DNA from: Gordonia oryzae
Lineage (GTDB): Bacteria; Actinomycetota; Actinomycetes; Mycobacteriales; Mycobacteriaceae
Direction of reading: 5' to 3'
Assembly: GCF_003797185.1 (NCBI RefSeq)
Contig: NZ_RKMH01000011.1
Span: 124,001 to 188,000, forward strand
Length of the DNA stretch: 64,000 nt
Shown: positions 62,018 through 64,000 of the stretch, in pieces
Layout: every line of letters begins with the position of its first letter
Numbering within the stretch: position 1 is the first letter of the stretch
Notes under the pieces: model-generated
What the model was told of the DNA's origin: nothing
The model's database searches: none
The model's input: only the letters and a program-made list of their open reading frames with translations
Program-made: the position numbers and the translations under genes

Positions 62018-63777
62018 TGGGGGCACACGTGACCACTGCGCACGAAATCACGACGGCGCTGACCGCGATCACCCCGCCCCACGTCGAATACTATCTGCTG
62101 TCACCGATGTTGATCGTCTTCGGCGTCGGCGTGGTCGGGGTGCTGGTTGAGGCGTTCGCGCCGCGGGCGGGCCGGTGGCGCGCCCAACTGGTGCTGTCGA
62201 CGGCAGGGCTGGTGGCCGCGCTGATCGCGGTGATCGTGCTGGCCGTTCATCTCACCGACGACGGCGGTCAGGGACGGACCGCGGTGTCCGGGGCAGTGGT
62301 GCTCGATCGGCCCGCCCTGTTCTTGCAGGGACTGTTGCTGGTGATCTCCGTGCTCGCCGTGGCGTTCCTGGCCGAGCGCGGACTCGAGCGGGTCGTAGCG
62401 CCGTCGACGCGCTCAGTGAAACACCCGGCCGGTCGACGTCGAGTCAGTGATGGGCCGGGGGCAGCAGCACAGGCCACGCTGACCGGCGACCGCGCCGACA
62501 TGTTCACGCCGTCGGGAGCGAGCATCCCGAATTCCGACGACGAGTTCGACGCGACCCGCGCCGGTGGCGTGACCACCGAGGTCTTCCCGCTGACCCTGCT
62601 CGCGGTCGGCGGAATGATGCTGTTCGTCGCGTGCGGTGATCTACTCACCATGTTCATCGCGCTCGAGGTGTTCTCGCTGCCGCTGTACCTGTTGTGTGCC
62701 CTCGCCCGGCGCCGCCGCCTGCTCTCCCAGGAGGCATCCCTCAAATACTTTCTACTGGGCGCCTTCTCGTCGGCGTTCTTCCTGTTCGGCGCCGCCTTCG
62801 TTTATGGCGGCGCCGGCTCGCTGGACCTGACGGTCATCGGGATCAGTGTCGATCGCGCCGCCGCGGGAACGTCGGGTGAGGTACTGCTCCCGCTGATCGG
62901 CTTGGCGTTGCTCTCAGTGGGGTTGCTGTTCAAGATCGGTGCGGTGCCGTTCCACTCGTGGGTCCCCGACGTTTATCAGGGCGCACCCACGCCGGTGACC
63001 GCGTTCATGGCCGCGGCCACCAAGATCGCCGCGTTCGGCGCGCTGTTGCGGGTTTTCTCCACAGGCTTCGGTGCACTCGCCGACGAATGGAAGCCGGCGC
63101 TGTGGGCGGTGGCGATCGTCACCATGCTCGGCGGTGCGGTGATGGCGGTGCCCCAGTCCGACGTCAAACGTCTGCTTGCCTACTCCTCGGTGACACACAC
63201 GGGGTTTATTTTGTTGGGGCTCATTGCTTTTGATGATGCTGGTGTCAGCGCGACCCTGTTCTATCTTGCCGCCTACGCCTTCTCGACATTCGGCGCGTTC
63301 GCCACGGTCTCGGTTGTTCGCGAGCCGACGACGTTCACCGGCTCGGCGCGCACCGACGGTGCCACCGGGGCGCACCGCTCCGGACGCGAGGCCACCGGCA
63401 TCGACCAGTGGGCCGGTCTGGGAAGGCGCTATCCGCTTGTGGGAGGGATGTTCTCTATGTTCCTGCTGGCGTTCGCCGGCATACCCTTGACGAGTGGCTT
63501 CATCGCCAAATTCGATGTGTTCGCCGCGGTCTCGGGTAGCGGCGGCTCGATACTGGTGGTGATTGGTGTGATCAGCAGCGCCATCGCGGCCTACTTCTAT
63601 ATCCGCATTATCGTGGCGATGTTCTTCTCCGACGTACCCGTCGACGCGCCGCATGTGGTGCGACCCAGCGCTTTGACGACAACGTCTATTGCGTTGTGCA
63701 CGGTGGTCACGATCGTGCTCGGGTTCTTTCCGCAACCACTCCTCGACCTCGTCGGTGGGGCCGGATCGTTCCTGTGA
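62017..63777 (+). CDS. nuoN: NADH-quinone oxidoreductase subunit N
   Basis: 586 residues from the ATG at 62017, which overlaps the nuoM stop (TGATG); a GTG at 62014 is in the same frame. Antiporter-like motifs: MFIALEVFSLPLYLLCALAR (helix 5 glutamate), KIGAVPFHSWVPDVYQGAPT (helix 7 lysine), VPQSDVKRLLAYSSVTHTGF, and PLTSGFIAKFDVFAA near helix 12. Two hydrophilic insertions, about residues 130-185 (KHPAGRRRVSDGPG and on) and 445-475 (GSARTDGATGAHRSGREA), enlarge the loops. Last gene of the operon; it converges on the next gene with 1 bp between stop codons. Confidence 0.97.
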   Translation: MGAHVTTAHEITTALTAITPPHVEYYLLSPMLIVFGVGVVGVLVEAFAPRAGRWRAQLVLSTAGLVAALIAVIVLAVHLTDDGGQGRTAVSGAVVLDRPALFLQGLLLVISVLAVAFLAERGLERVVAPSTRSVKHPAGRRRVSDGPGAAAQATLTGDRADMFTPSGASIPNSDDEFDATRAGGVTTEVFPLTLLAVGGMMLFVACGDLLTMFIALEVFSLPLYLLCALARRRRLLSQEASLKYFLLGAFSSAFFLFGAAFVYGGAGSLDLTVIGISVDRAAAGTSGEVLLPLIGLALLSVGLLFKIGAVPFHSWVPDVYQGAPTPVTAFMAAATKIAAFGALLRVFSTGFGALADEWKPALWAVAIVTMLGGAVMAVPQSDVKRLLAYSSVTHTGFILLGLIAFDDAGVSATLFYLAAYAFSTFGAFATVSVVREPTTFTGSARTDGATGAHRSGREATGIDQWAGLGRRYPLVGGMFSMFLLAFAGIPLTSGFIAKFDVFAAVSGSGGSILVVIGVISSAIAAYFYIRIIVAMFFSDVPVDAPHVVRPSALTTTSIALCTVVTIVLGFFPQPLLDLVGGAGSFL

Positions 63778-63778
63778 A

Positions 63779-64000
63779 TCAGGCGAACAGGGGCACCGTC
63801 GTGCCCGGTTCGACTCCAAAGCGGTCGGCGATCTTGTTCAGTTCGCTCTGCATGTAGAAGGTGTGCAGGCCGAAGACAAGGCCCAATACCCAGCACAGCA
63901 AGGGATTACATGTCTCTGGTAGCCCCGCGCTACGCTGCGCTTCACGAATACTCTTGCCGGTGTTGTGAAAGCTGATGATCGGGGCGATGACCGTCCAGCC
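63779..64000 (-). CDS. Membrane protein, DUF4234-like, C-terminal part (cut by window edge)
   Basis: The last 73 codons of a minus-strand gene that starts beyond the window. The readable part is IAPIISFHNTGKSIREAQRS, AGLPETCNPLLCWVLGLVFG and LHTFYMQSELNKIADRFGVE. An amphipathic stretch, one hydrophobic helix and the Y-M-Q-S-E-L-N end resemble DUF4234 membrane proteins, in which a helix precedes a YxQxxLN motif. The function of that family is unknown. It is convergent with nuoN. Confidence 0.65.
   Translation of the reverse strand, partial: GWTVIAPIISFHNTGKSIREAQRSAGLPETCNPLLCWVLGLVFGLHTFYMQSELNKIADRFGVEPGTTVPLFA

Overview
The window is high-GC actinobacterial DNA, most likely from a mycolic-acid bacterium of the Gordonia type. 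This is inferred from codon use, frequent GTG starts and gene order, not from a database search. From memory of the Mycobacterium tuberculosis map, the run murT-gatD, recR, ybaB, SRPBCC protein, FAD oxidoreductase, cyclopropane-synthase-like methyltransferase, dnaX, aminotransferase, LigD-polymerase-like protein and ligC matches the Rv3712-Rv3731 block. The receiver-domain gene in front of nuoA matches Rv3143/nuo.

Layout. 1-9.3 kb: an NCS1 permease cut by the window edge, a decayed LUD-domain gene, a TetR-neutral ceramidase operon, an MFS exporter, two crotonase-fold acyl-CoA enzymes, a secreted GH25 muramidase and a LysR regulator. 9.4-12.9 kb: SRPBCC protein, luciferase-like monooxygenase, EamA exporter and HSL-type esterase. 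12.9-29.7 kb: a conserved housekeeping block for lipid II amidation (MurT/GatD), DNA repair and replication (UDG, RecR, YbaB, DnaX), probable methyl-branched fatty acid synthesis, acyl-CoA synthetase, GT87 mannosyltransferase, aminotransferase and the SRP RNA.

29.9-35.3 kb: an amino-acid permease, then a lower-GC island. An inactivated IS3-type transposase and a serine recombinase without its catalytic domain flank it, and it stops at a tRNA-Ser(GGA) gene. Inside are small, unfamiliar ORFs on the minus strand: a Gly/Ala-rich 86-residue protein paired with a 93-residue membrane protein, a 76-residue protein and a lipoprotein. 35.4-47.2 kb: secreted trypsin-like protease, NHEJ-type polymerase plus LigC, glutamyl-Q tRNA(Asp) synthetase, two CNNM/CorC-type membrane proteins, a tRNA-guanine transglycosylase lacking the usual zinc cysteines, a lipoprotein, a TipA-like MerR regulator, and head-to-head murF and ddl.

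47.3-63.8 kb: an atypical receiver-domain protein followed by the complete respiratory complex I operon nuoA-N, with many 4-bp start/stop overlaps. The clearest anomaly in the window is that NuoE and NuoF are one continuous 709-residue polypeptide. A CRP/GlxR-like palindrome lies just upstream of nuoA. The window ends inside a convergent gene for a small membrane protein.
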